Shown here in pieces: positions 16,641 through 24,977 of a stretch of DNA of 64,000 nucleotides. The stretch lies in NCBI GenBank assembly GCA_004020365.1, contig SAQR01000007.1:100589-164588 (forward strand), given 5' to 3'. Under the pieces are notes generated by a model. The model was not told where the DNA came from and made no database searches. It saw only the letters and a list, made by a program, of their open reading frames with translations. The position numbers and the translations under genes are program-made. How positions within the stretch are numbered: the first letter of the stretch is position 1; each line of letters starts with the position of its first letter. This DNA comes from Mesorhizobium sp. GTDB taxonomy: Bacteria; Pseudomonadota; Alphaproteobacteria; Rhizobiales; Rhizobiaceae.

Positions 16641-16945
16641 AAGACGACCCCCCGAATCCTATTGCAGCCCTTCTCCTATGGGTCATGGCACACGCCATCC
16701 CATAAGGAGGGGGTTATCCCAACGGCTTCCAGTCGGTTAGATTTGATTTAAATGTCCCAGAGACATGTCGCTGTTACCCCGGGCACAGACGAGTCGCTAT
16801 TTTATCGTATCCTAATGTGTTAATATTATCTGCCTTAACGCGTTCGCGTGAGAACGGACTGGAGGTCGGACTCGTTCTAAGAGGTGGTCAAGGCAACGCT
16901 TTAGGGGGCTGGGGCGCTTACCCTATCAGGGAGAGGGAGCCATGA
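16619..16945. promoter_or_regulatory. Divergent promoter region, copy C of the repeated segment
   Basis: Holds the start regions of the sugar transferase gene (minus) and the Crp gene (plus). The Crp ribosome site AGGGAGAGGGAG lies just before the ATG at 16942. Related segments occur at 4488-4800 and 7582-7783. Conserved GC-rich blocks such as TTACCCCGGGCACAG could be regulator sites. Since copy C sits between two intact genes, it is likely the parent copy. Confidence 0.7.
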
Positions 16946-17664
16946 CAGAGAATGGCGCTGAGGTTCGAGTCAAACACCTGAACAGCATACGTTTATTTCG
17001 GCAATTTGGACAAGATACTCTTAGTGAAATGGCGAAAGCAGCCATCCTACGGAGGGTTCCAAAGAATAAAGTCTTAACCCACCTTGGGGATATACCGCGT
17101 TATATTTACTATATAATTCGCGGAAAAGTTCGTCTTAGTGTTCCTCTCTCAGACGGACGAGAATTTATCTTTTCCGATCTTGGTCCCGGTGACACTTTCG
17201 ACTTGACTAGATTGTTCATCGCGCGACACAGCAACATGAACGCTGCGTCAGTCGTGGACAGCGACTTGCTCCAAATCGAAGCAGCTTTCATGGCTAGCGT
17301 CTTCGACAAGCACCCAGATCTCGCACTGAAGGTGATCCCGTACTTATGCCAAGCAACGCACGACGCGCAAGAGCGAGTGATCCACAGTGCGTCCAATGCC
17401 CTATCCATTCGATTGGCGAGCACGGTCTTGCGATTGACTGAGACCCCGCACAGCACGGCTACCGTGAATGGAGCTATGCGCATCCACATTTCGCAGACCG
17501 ACCTGGCGGCAATGATCCCGGCGTCTCGAGCGAAAGTGAATCGTTGCCTGAGAGAATGGGAACGGCGGGATCTGACCCAATACGACCGCGGCTCGCTGAC
17601 AATTCTCAATCGCACCGCATTAGAGTCTGTTGCACTTGGCTACTCGCGTTTGATCGTTCAATGA
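16942..17664 (+). CDS. Crp/Fnr-family transcription regulator
   Basis: 240 residues. Residues 20-130 form a cyclic-nucleotide-binding beta-roll, with IYYIIRGKVRLSVPLSDGRE and LGPGDTFDLTRLF; the residues that hold the cAMP phosphate in true Crp are not clearly present, and there is no Fnr-like Cys cluster, so the signal is unknown. The C-terminal winged helix has ISQTDLAAMIPASRAKVNRC as the recognition helix region. It is divergent from the sugar transferase gene and probably controls it, and it may also act on the two other copies of that promoter segment. Confidence 0.88.
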   Translation: MTENGAEVRVKHLNSIRLFRQFGQDTLSEMAKAAILRRVPKNKVLTHLGDIPRYIYYIIRGKVRLSVPLSDGREFIFSDLGPGDTFDLTRLFIARHSNMNAASVVDSDLLQIEAAFMASVFDKHPDLALKVIPYLCQATHDAQERVIHSASNALSIRLASTVLRLTETPHSTATVNGAMRIHISQTDLAAMIPASRAKVNRCLREWERRDLTQYDRGSLTILNRTALESVALGYSRLIVQ

Positions 17665-17667
17665 TGC

Positions 17668-17796
17668 CTTTCCCGTATGCTCGGGCATCTCCACGCCATC
17701 CTCCGGGAAGATAGTGAACCGGACGTGGTGGCGGTCGTGCTCGGATCGCCCGATAAGGTCCTTTACGTCGGCGTCGTAGGTCGGCGCACCGGACAT
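17668..17796 (-). pseudogene. Relaxase (VirD2-type) fragment
   Basis: A minus-strand stretch reads DADVKDLIGRSEHDRHHVRF, then TIFPEDGVEMPEHTGK. It resembles the middle of the conjugative relaxases of rhizobia and agrobacteria, where D-R-H-H-F-R-F-I-V-S-P-E-D is conserved. The flanks do not continue the protein in any frame, so only about 40 codons remain. It suggests that a conjugative or integrative element once bordered the polysaccharide locus here. Confidence 0.55.
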
Positions 17797-17974
17797 GTGC
17801 GCCTTCCCAGGCAACGAGACACCGCTCACTGCCGTGCAGACTGCGTCGACTGCGCCCGAGATTGGACAATGGCACGCATACGAGCACCGCCTCTTTGCTG
17901 CGCGCGGTGCGACTTTGCTGTTGGGGAATCCGGGACTATTATCGGCGGCCCATGTACCTCACGTCGGGGGAAGA

Positions 17975-18268
17975 ATGGATCTGCAAGCCTTCAGAAATTC
18001 GATTGCGAAATCACAGCCGCCCGCCGGCCTGAGTCCTGCCCTGGAGGCGCTGTGGTGGGATGCAAAGGGCGATTGGGATAAGGCGCACGAGCGCGCGCAG
18101 CTGCGCGACGACGCGGCGGGCATGCGCGTGCATGCCTACCTGCATCGCAAGGAAGGCGATCAATCCAATGCGGGATATTGGTATCGTCGCTGCGATGCCA
18201 CGCCATCGACCTTGACGCTTGAAGAGGAATGGCAAGAGTTGGCGCGTGCGTTTTTGGGGCAAAGCTGA
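17975..18268 (+). CDS. Small conserved hypothetical protein
   Basis: 97 residues from the ATG at 17975, preceded closely by GGGGGAAG. Sequence begins MDLQAFRNSIAKSQPPAGLS and has a central WWDAKGDWDKAHERAQ element. It looks mostly helical, soluble and of the kind found across rhizobia, but I know no function. A hairpin GCCGAAAGCCCGGCTTTGGC follows at 18277-18296 and may be its terminator. An upstream in-frame extension exists but overlaps the relaxase remnant and is not believable. Confidence 0.7.
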   Translation: MDLQAFRNSIAKSQPPAGLSPALEALWWDAKGDWDKAHERAQLRDDAAGMRVHAYLHRKEGDQSNAGYWYRRCDATPSTLTLEEEWQELARAFLGQS

Positions 18269-18520
18269 CGGCTTCCGCCGAAAGCCCGGCTTTGGCCGCG
18301 ATCCCGTCGCCGTATGCAGGTTTTTCCCACGAGGCTACCGCCTTATCGACGATTCTGGCTTGCAGGACTAGGCGAGGGCAGGGGCTGCACTAGCTCCTGA
18401 CTTTGATCAGCAAGCGGCACCGCGAGCACGGCATCTGCGGCGCGGCCGCCGCGGTGGCGCGAAAAGGATATTTGGATCGCTCGCTGTGCAACTTGAACCT
18501 CGCGATGTGAGGAGTTCGCC

Positions 18521-19492
18521 ATGTTCCGTACGATTGCGTCGGCCCTGTTCGCCGCGCTGCTCTGCTCGGTGGCCGCGCGTGCCACCGCGGAGGAGATCCG
18601 CTACTATCCTGTTCCGGAGGGCGCCGGCCCGCACGATGTCGCTCCGGCGCCGGATGGCTCCGTATGGTACACCGCCCAGGGTCAGGGCGCGCTTGGGCGG
18701 CTCGATCCTGATACAGGCGCCGTCGAGCAGATCACCCTCGGCGAAGCCTCGGCGCCGCACGGGGTGATCGTTGGTCCCGACGGCGCCGCCTGGGTGACCG
18801 ACGGCGGCCTCAACGCCATCGTGCGCGTCGATCCCGAAACGGAAGCGGTGAAGGCCTTTCCGCTCCCCGAGGGGCGCGGCAACGCCAATCTCAACACCGG
18901 GTCCTTCGACAAGGACGGGAGACTCTGGTTCACCGGGCAGGAGGGCATTTACGGCAGGCTCGATCCGGCGAGCGGCAAGGTCGACGTCTGGAATGCGCCG
19001 CGCGGTCGCGGCCCCTACGGGATCACGACCACGCCGTCCGGCGAGGTCTACTACGCCTCGCTGGCCGGTAACCATATCGCCCGGATCGATGTTTCGACCG
19101 GCGAGGCTTCCCCGATCGACCCGCCGACCGCGGACCAGGGCGCCCGCCGCGTCTGGTCCGATTCCAAAGGCCGCATCTGGGTCAGCGAATGGAACTCCGG
19201 CCAGGTTAGCGTCTTCGATCCGGCAGCAAATGATTGGCGCAGCTGGAAGCTGCCCGGAGACGCGCCACAGGCCTATGCCGTTTATGTCGATGACCGCGAC
19301 AAGGTCTGGCTCACCGATTTCAGCGCGAACGCCATCGTCCGCTTCGACCCGGAAACGCAGACCTTCGCGAGCTTCCCGTCCGACCGCGAAGACGCCAATG
19401 TGCGCCAGCTCAACGGGCGCTCCGGCGAGGTATGGGGTGCGGAGTCCGGTACCGACCGCCTTGTCGTGATCGAGACCGAAACGGGCAAATAA
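18521..19492 (+). CDS. Secreted Vgb-like beta-propeller protein
   Basis: 323 residues with a clear signal peptide (cleavage after ARATAEE region, near residue 24). The rest is a chain of about seven W-(V/F)-T-(D/E) or WYTAQ-type blades, for example DGSVWYTAQGQGALGRLDPD, DGAAWVTDGGLNAIVRVDPE, GRIWVSEWNSGQVSVFDP and DKVWLTDFSANAIVRFDPET. This is the pattern of the virginiamycin B lyase/streptogramin lyase family, most members of which are not true lyases. GAGGAG sits eight bases before the ATG. Likely periplasmic; substrate unknown. A lone gene. Confidence 0.8.
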   Translation: MFRTIASALFAALLCSVAARATAEEIRYYPVPEGAGPHDVAPAPDGSVWYTAQGQGALGRLDPDTGAVEQITLGEASAPHGVIVGPDGAAWVTDGGLNAIVRVDPETEAVKAFPLPEGRGNANLNTGSFDKDGRLWFTGQEGIYGRLDPASGKVDVWNAPRGRGPYGITTTPSGEVYYASLAGNHIARIDVSTGEASPIDPPTADQGARRVWSDSKGRIWVSEWNSGQVSVFDPAANDWRSWKLPGDAPQAYAVYVDDRDKVWLTDFSANAIVRFDPETQTFASFPSDREDANVRQLNGRSGEVWGAESGTDRLVVIETETGK

Positions 19493-19579
19493 GCAAAGCG
19501 GTCGAGGCAACGACAAAGTGCAATTGCGGAGACCGCATGTCAGCGACTGTCTTTTGATACGGCGCAGGAAGATTCCGCT

Positions 19580-21730
19580 CTAGACGAAGAGAAAATCGCT
19601 GTTCGAGACGCTCGCAACGAGGACACCGTTTAGTGAAAGCATGTCACTGTCGGAGAAGACGACCAGCGTGTCGCTCCCGACCTGCCGGAGTTCGCTAAAA
19701 TTTTGGTATCCTGAAATCTCCAGCAGATCGTCGCCGGAAAGATCGAAGTCGGCGATGGTGTCGTGGCCGTGGCCGGCGGCGAAGACGAAGCTGTCGTTTC
19801 CCGTTCCGCCGGTGAGGTTATCGGCGCCGAGACCACCGACGAGCCGGTCCGAGCCGCCCCGGCCGTCCAGCTGATCGGCGCCGCCGAGGCCTTCGAGCGT
19901 GTTCGCTGCGCCGTTGCCCACCATGGTGTTGGCGAGCCCGTTACCTTTTCCCGCCAAATTGGCAGCCGACCTCAGGAAGAGGTTTTCGACGTTTTCGGCC
20001 AGGGTCCAGTTTGTATAAGCATGCGTCTCGTCGAAGCCGCCATTGGTCTCTTCGATGGTTTTGTCGCCGGCATTGTCGACATAGTAGACGTCATTACCTG
20101 CGCCGCCGACATGCGTGTCGGCGCCCGCTTTTCCGTTCAAGACGTCGCTGCCGCCCATTCCGTAAATGACGTCCGCACCGGAACCGCCGGTAAGCGTATT
20201 GTTGCCGTCGTCGCCTACGATCGACCCTGGCGGCGGTTCGTCGAGGGAATCGTTCCAGACGAAATCCGAACTGCTCACGGAGGCGCTGGTCACGTTTTTC
20301 AGGAGGACAGTGTCACTGTCGGAGAAGACGACCAGCGTGTCGCTCCCGACCTGCCGGAGTTCGCTAAAACTTTGGTATCCTGAAATCTCCAGGAGATCGT
20401 CGCCGGAAAGGTCGAAGTCGGTGACGGTGTCGTGGCCATGGCCGGCGGCGAAGACGAAGCTGTCGTTTCCCGTTCCGCCGGTGAGGATATCGGCCCCAAG
20501 ACCACCGACGAGCCGGTCCGACCCGCCCCGGCCATCCAGCCGATCGGCGCCGCCAAGACCTTCGAGCGTGTTCGCTGCGCCGTTGCCCACCATGGTGTTG
20601 GCGAGCCCGTTGCCTTTTGCCGCCAGATTGGCAGCCGACCTCAGGAAGAGGTTTTCGACGTTTTCGGCCAGGGTCCAGTTTGTATAAGCATGCGTCTCGT
20701 CGACGCCGCCATTGTTCGCCTCGATGGTTTTGTCACCGGCATTGTCGACATAGTAGACGTCGTTGCCCGTGCCGCCGACAAGCGTGTCGGCGCCGACCCC
20801 GCCAATGAGTTGGTCGGAGCCGCCGCGGCCCTCCAGCAAATCATCGCCGGCCAGCCCATCCAGCAAATTGGCCGCCTCGTTTCCGCCGAGCTGGTCGGCA
20901 AAGGCAGAGCCTGTAAGATCTTCAATGCTGGTGAAGGTGTCGCGGTCGCTTCCGATACCGGTCCCGTCCAGATCGAGATGTTGTTCCAGGGCGTCGATCC
21001 AATGTGAGGCGATTTTTGCATAGCCCCCGGCAGTCGGATGCAGCCCGCTGTCAAGCGGCGGCGCGGTGATATCATCTGGTGTCAGATCACGCATGTCGAC
21101 AAAGGCGATCTTACGCCCCTGGGCCGCCAGTTCAGAGATCAGACCGGGCATTGCATCATTATACGCATCGACACGGTCTGCACGCGCTTGCGACTGTTGG
21201 CCGACGCGAACGGGAGGCAAGGATCCGACGAAGACGGTCAAGGCGGGATCGCTGGAGGTCAGGCTGAGCAAAAGGGCGCGCAGATCCTGCAACATCGTTG
21301 GCACGCTATCGGTCGAACTGTCATTTGTTCCGGCGATCAGCAGCACGGCGTCGGGTTTCGTAGCTGCCACAACATCGTTGTCGATGCCGTTCAGTTGATT
21401 GAGCGTCCAGTTGCGGTGACCCTCGTGATTCCGATCGGCCATGCTGGCGGGTCCGTTGGACGACGAACCGACGAAGTCGATCTTCACATTGAGTGCCGCC
21501 AACTGTTCCAGCATAAACTTCCGATATCCGCCGCTTTCGGTATCGGAAGAGCTCGCGATCACGCCATATGTAATGGAATCGCCCAGCGGCAGTATCTTCA
21601 GCAACTTGTAAGCATGGCCGGAAGCCAAATCGGCGATGACTCCACGCGACGAAGCGCCGTAATTTACCGCGTCACTACCGGCTCCGCCGACGAAAGCGTC
21701 TGGACGGCTGCTATCGTAGAACACCGTCAT
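19580..21730 (-). CDS. SGNH hydrolase with RTX calcium-binding repeats
   Basis: 716 residues from the ATG at 21730, with GGTGGAG upstream. Residues 1-45 are RTX-like, residues 50-250 are an SGNH esterase with block I ILPLGDSITYG, block III LLIAGTND and block V DSGLHPTAGGYAK. From 270 on come RTX arrays (GGxGxDxLx) in two modules, each holding GTGNDVYYVDNAGDKTIE and ENVENLFLRSAANLA. No N-terminal signal peptide is seen, so export by a type I system is expected; a fitting exporter lies at 60315-63379. It may remove acyl groups from extracellular polysaccharide. Confidence 0.88.
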   Translation of the reverse strand: MTVFYDSSRPDAFVGGAGSDAVNYGASSRGVIADLASGHAYKLLKILPLGDSITYGVIASSSDTESGGYRKFMLEQLAALNVKIDFVGSSSNGPASMADRNHEGHRNWTLNQLNGIDNDVVAATKPDAVLLIAGTNDSSTDSVPTMLQDLRALLLSLTSSDPALTVFVGSLPPVRVGQQSQARADRVDAYNDAMPGLISELAAQGRKIAFVDMRDLTPDDITAPPLDSGLHPTAGGYAKIASHWIDALEQHLDLDGTGIGSDRDTFTSIEDLTGSAFADQLGGNEAANLLDGLAGDDLLEGRGGSDQLIGGVGADTLVGGTGNDVYYVDNAGDKTIEANNGGVDETHAYTNWTLAENVENLFLRSAANLAAKGNGLANTMVGNGAANTLEGLGGADRLDGRGGSDRLVGGLGADILTGGTGNDSFVFAAGHGHDTVTDFDLSGDDLLEISGYQSFSELRQVGSDTLVVFSDSDTVLLKNVTSASVSSSDFVWNDSLDEPPPGSIVGDDGNNTLTGGSGADVIYGMGGSDVLNGKAGADTHVGGAGNDVYYVDNAGDKTIEETNGGFDETHAYTNWTLAENVENLFLRSAANLAGKGNGLANTMVGNGAANTLEGLGGADQLDGRGGSDRLVGGLGADNLTGGTGNDSFVFAAGHGHDTIADFDLSGDDLLEISGYQNFSELRQVGSDTLVVFSDSDMLSLNGVLVASVSNSDFLFV
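19642..20130. repeat. RTX module duplication, copy 1
   Basis: Nearly the same sequence recurs 669 bases further on (20311-20799). The copies encode the blocks from VYYVDNAGDKTIE to SELRQVGSDTLVVFSDSD. Few differences are visible by eye, so the duplication is recent or kept uniform by gene conversion. Confidence 0.85.
20311..20799. repeat. RTX module duplication, copy 2
   Basis: Second copy of the unit at 19642-20130, in the same orientation inside the same gene. The 669-bp step equals 223 codons, so the frame is kept and the protein gains one whole module. Confidence 0.85.
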
Positions 21731-21751
21731 GGTATTTTCTCCACCTGGCAA

Positions 21752-21980
21752 AGCTTCTCGCGGTTGCCGGCGTAACTGTCCTCGTCCCGGATATTGCTGT
21801 TTGCGCCGCGTTCGAGCTGCCGATCATGCGCGTTGTGGCGCCCCCGTTCGAGGACGGGAACGCGAGCTTTCTTCCGTCTGGCGAACTGCTGCTGGAAAAG
21901 GCTGAACCGAAGCCAGCGCCGATCACGACGGCACCATGGTGCTCGTCGGCGACCTGATTGGCGGGGGTGTCGAGTACCAT
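21752..21980 (-). pseudogene. GMC oxidoreductase N-terminal stub
   Basis: From an ATG at 21980 the minus strand reads MVLDTPANQVADEHHGAVVI, then GAGFGSAF, an FAD-binding G-x-G-x-x-G motif. After that the sensible reading moves to another frame: FARRKKARVPVLERGRHNAH, then DRQLERGANS, as in GMC-family flavoproteins. The rest of the gene (over 400 residues) is absent, replaced by the start of the SGNH-RTX gene. This is a frameshifted 5' fragment. Confidence 0.6.
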
Positions 21981-22466
21981 TGTCCATGGCCTCTTCAGCC
22001 ACTGACCCTGCACCTGACGCCGATGCGATCGGCTTCCCGCAGGTCAGCGAGACAAATCTAGTGCTGCATTGCACTCTCAAGTATTGCAGCGCAGCATTAG
22101 CTACTATTTTAGCTGGTTATGCAACACTTTTTTAACCTGCACCTTGGCGCGTCACCTGGCACGCTGGCACTGGCCGGGGCGACCATCGTTGCTGTTGTGT
22201 GCCTAAATTAGGAGAAACTGACAATTTAACGCGGAGATTTATCGATAATCGGCGCAATTTTGCGCGCACTGGGCCAAGGCATCTTGACACGCGGTCGTTG
22301 CCTGCACGGATAACTTGTAGTACGTTGCCTTGTTGCAGTGCAGCAATATGGCGGGCGACATGGCGGCAAGTCCGGCCGCGAGACGGCTCATCCGGGTCAC
22401 CTAAAAGGTGAGCACCGAACACCGAAAAGGTGACGCGAAAATTCCGGAAGACGGGAGAAGCATGGG
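21981..22466. promoter_or_regulatory. Promoter region with inverted repeat upstream of membrane protein gene
   Basis: AT-richer than its surroundings, with no gene seen. A perfect palindrome TCACCT-AAA-AGGTGA lies at 22397-22411 and a third half-site, AAAAGGTGA, at 22425-22433, only 34 bases before the ATG at 22467. This looks like an operator. Further upstream a TTGC-rich symmetric motif occurs at about 22334-22347. Confidence 0.5.
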
Positions 22467-24188
22467 ATGAGCATCGGAGCGGGCAGCGCCCGGCGTTGGC
22501 CGTCAGTCGGCATCGAGCGTTCACCGGTTGAGCGTTATGTCCTTGCAGCCCTGCTTTTTTTCCCGTTCCTGTGCGGGCTCGTTCCGATCCTGCTCTACCA
22601 AAAGGCGGCATCCCGTGTGGCGTGGCACGATCCTGCCTTTGCCACGGCCAGCGCCTTCGGGTTGGCTCTACTATGCTGCCTTTTTTCATTCGTGCGCTAT
22701 CCTGCCGAGGCGCCGCCTGCGCGAATTATCGTCGTCGGCCTGGCGATAACGCTGGGCCTCTTCAGCTTCGGGCTTGGAGACGAACTCGGCATTGCCAACG
22801 CGGCTCGCGCCGACGCATTGGGCAATGTACTCATATATTCTCGCCTGATCGCGCTCGTGGCGGCTCTTTTTTCGATCCTGCGGCCCTCCTTTGCCATTTT
22901 CCCGATGGTCTATTTCGCCTTCCACAAGGATGTCACACGGGCAGTCTCCGGTGCTGAGGAACTGGGCCGCAACGACTATGCGCCGTTGATTGAGGCCGGT
23001 CTCTTTCTGGCCTGTGGCCTGTTGGCCCTTGGCCTGCTGCAGAGTTTGAGCCGGCTGAAGCTCTTCACCAGGAACGTGCCCAGTCTTAACGAACTCGGGA
23101 CCAGGGATTTCGCGGCCCAGGCTGCCGGCATATTGCTGCTGGCCGGGATCGGCGCCCATTTTGGCAACTACTTCATGTCGGGGATGGCCAAGGTTACGCT
23201 TGACGGAGGGCCGTTCAGCTGGATCCTCGAGAACCCGACCAGTTCCATCATGCTGGCCGGGTACGGGTTAGGCGCGGCCCCGCTGGGCTTTTCCGAATCG
23301 CTGCTCGCTCTTGCTTATGAAGCAGTCAGGGCGGTCGAGATTCCGATGAATGTCGTTATCCTTGCTGCGCAGCTTTTATGCTTTCTTGCTTTTTTGCGCC
23401 GGCGATGGCTCATCGGACTGACCGCGTTCTTCGATATCATGCATATCGGGATATTCCTTCTGAGCGGCGCTCTTTTTCTGCACTGGATCGTGTTGAACAG
23501 TCTGATCGTCGCCGCTCTGACGAGAATGAAGGAAAACTCGTTTTCCAAAATTGCCATCGCAACCGGGATTGTTGTCACCATATTCGGTAACGCGGTCTTT
23601 TATAACGCGCGGCTCGGGTGGTACGATTCAAGGCAAATCCGGCAAGCACATTTCGAGGCGCTGACGAAGGAAGGTGACTGGGTGCGGGTCGCACCGAGCT
23701 TTTTCCGCGACGCCTCCTATTTGCTCTATGCCCGTCACTTCGGCTATCAGGAATATCGTCGTGTATCCGGCCACGTTCCAACCTCAGCCTGGGGCCAGAT
23801 CGGGGTCAGGAAGGTGCAGCCAAAGTCGTCGGAAATTGCCTCGTCCAACTATGAGGTCATGAAGCTTACCAAAGAGTGCGCCTATCCAGTCGAACTGCCA
23901 ATCACGCCGCCTGACTACGATGCCGCCCGCCCGGCGCCGTTTATTCTTGGCCAGCACAATCGCGCCGCGAACTTGGCGAACCCGGCTGTTGCGGTCGGTT
24001 ATAACTTCTATCCACACCATCATTATTCCATGCCGTTCCTGCACCGCGCTTTTGAGGCGTTGGAGCCTGGCGACATCGTCGCGTATCGATACCTGGTCGA
24101 AACCGTCTGCCTCGACGTCGCAGATGGCAAGGTCGTGCGGCGGGTAATGACCCAGACATTGGGGCCCAGGATCGATGTCCGCCAGTGA
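22467..24188 (+). CDS. Polytopic membrane protein of unknown function
   Basis: 573 residues. The first 385 or so hold about ten hydrophobic segments (for example YVLAALLFFPFLCGLVPILL near 30 and AAGILLLAGIGAHFGNYF near 220), followed by a soluble C-terminal part of nearly 190 residues with the histidine-rich GYNFYPHHHYSMPFLHRAF. I do not recognise the family; the layout is somewhat like the HTTM/vitamin-K-carboxylase-related proteins, but I see no defining motif. It starts 34 bases after a strong inverted repeat and ends just before the IS21 end at 24214. The GMC remnant to its left may be what is left of a former partner. Confidence 0.65.
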   Translation: MSIGAGSARRWPSVGIERSPVERYVLAALLFFPFLCGLVPILLYQKAASRVAWHDPAFATASAFGLALLCCLFSFVRYPAEAPPARIIVVGLAITLGLFSFGLGDELGIANAARADALGNVLIYSRLIALVAALFSILRPSFAIFPMVYFAFHKDVTRAVSGAEELGRNDYAPLIEAGLFLACGLLALGLLQSLSRLKLFTRNVPSLNELGTRDFAAQAAGILLLAGIGAHFGNYFMSGMAKVTLDGGPFSWILENPTSSIMLAGYGLGAAPLGFSESLLALAYEAVRAVEIPMNVVILAAQLLCFLAFLRRRWLIGLTAFFDIMHIGIFLLSGALFLHWIVLNSLIVAALTRMKENSFSKIAIATGIVVTIFGNAVFYNARLGWYDSRQIRQAHFEALTKEGDWVRVAPSFFRDASYLLYARHFGYQEYRRVSGHVPTSAWGQIGVRKVQPKSSEIASSNYEVMKLTKECAYPVELPITPPDYDAARPAPFILGQHNRAANLANPAVAVGYNFYPHHHYSMPFLHRAFEALEPGDIVAYRYLVETVCLDVADGKVVRRVMTQTLGPRIDVRQ

Positions 24189-24213
24189 ATCCGGCGTGTC
24201 AAACGGCGTTGAA

Positions 24214-24331
24214 GATTGACCCCTTATCGGCGTGCAATATTGACCCCCTAAGGTCGGTGAGCTGATCCGATCCGTCGAGGCTGCTCGGGGTTGCGCACCT
24301 GGGCGGTTCAGCGGGTTGGGGTTCAGGCGCG
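24214..24331. mobile_element. IS21-family terminal segment, outlying copy
   Basis: Contains the stepped terminal repeats of an IS21-type end (GATTGACCCC, then AATATTGACCCCC) and runs up to the last codons of istB. Bases 24235-24331 repeat at 25693-25789 with one visible mismatch, in the same orientation. The outermost repeat GATTGACCCCTTATCGG exists only in this copy. Confidence 0.75.
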
Positions 24332-24408
24332 ACGAAATCACGAAGCCGCTCGGTGAGGTCTGCCGAAAGGAAGAGCTGTTCGGGGTCGGAGACAGGTGAC
24401 GAAACGAC

Positions 24409-24783
24409 TCAGGAGATAAAGCCCTTCGACGGCCCGGGCGTGATGGACATCGCGCACGGAGACGATCGAAGCCGTTCGCGCGACGCATTCATGAGTTGCG
24501 CGAGGATTCGGTCCGCGTGATCGACGGAACGAAAGGCGATTTCGAGCCGCAGAAGAAACGGGTGCTCGTCATCGTCGTGCCGAACGAGAAGCGCCACCGG
24601 CTCCGTTTCGACCGTGAAGAGAAAGAGGCCGTTCGTGGGATACGACAACGGCGCCGCGTGATCATCGGCGAGGCGCTCGAACTCGATCGGCCCGGCCCAC
24701 CATTCGTCGGCACCCGGGGCAAGTAATTCCGCCAGTGACACCCGTTTACTTCCCTGCCTACCGTACACACTCCGAACGAACAT
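24409..24783 (-). pseudogene. Truncated unidentified gene inside the interrupted IS region
   Basis: The minus-strand frame from an ATG at 24783 reads MFVRSVYGRQGSKRVSLAEL, then LAPGADEWWAGPIEFERLAD and GLFLFTVETEPVALLVRHDD. It looks like genuine protein and resembles the N-terminal part of some bacterial AAA+ ATPases, a weak match from memory. It ends by frame change without any ATPase motif (no Walker A). Upstream DNA to 24926 has a second plausible frame, so frameshifts are likely. Confidence 0.4.
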
Positions 24784-24977
24784 GCGGTATCGGGCTGGGA
24801 AGATAGTTGCTCCACCGCCGATTGAATACCCGCGCCGAGCACGAGGAGCTCTTGCGATTTCAGGACGCAAAGCGGTAACCGGCCGAGACTCAGGTGTTCC
24901 GAAAGTCGGGTGGGAAGATTGGTCATGCTTGGGCCCCTCGTGTCTCACCACGCGAGGAGGCAAGAGACGTGCCGGTA

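Noticed and set aside
18407-19516. Minus-strand frame of 369 codons over the beta-propeller gene
   Set aside because: Antisense shadow of a repeat protein; the plus-strand gene has a signal peptide, ribosome site and blade motifs.
19642-20799. CRISPR-like or tandem satellite array
   Set aside because: The repeats are in-frame RTX modules of a protein, with a 669-bp period and no short repeat-spacer order.
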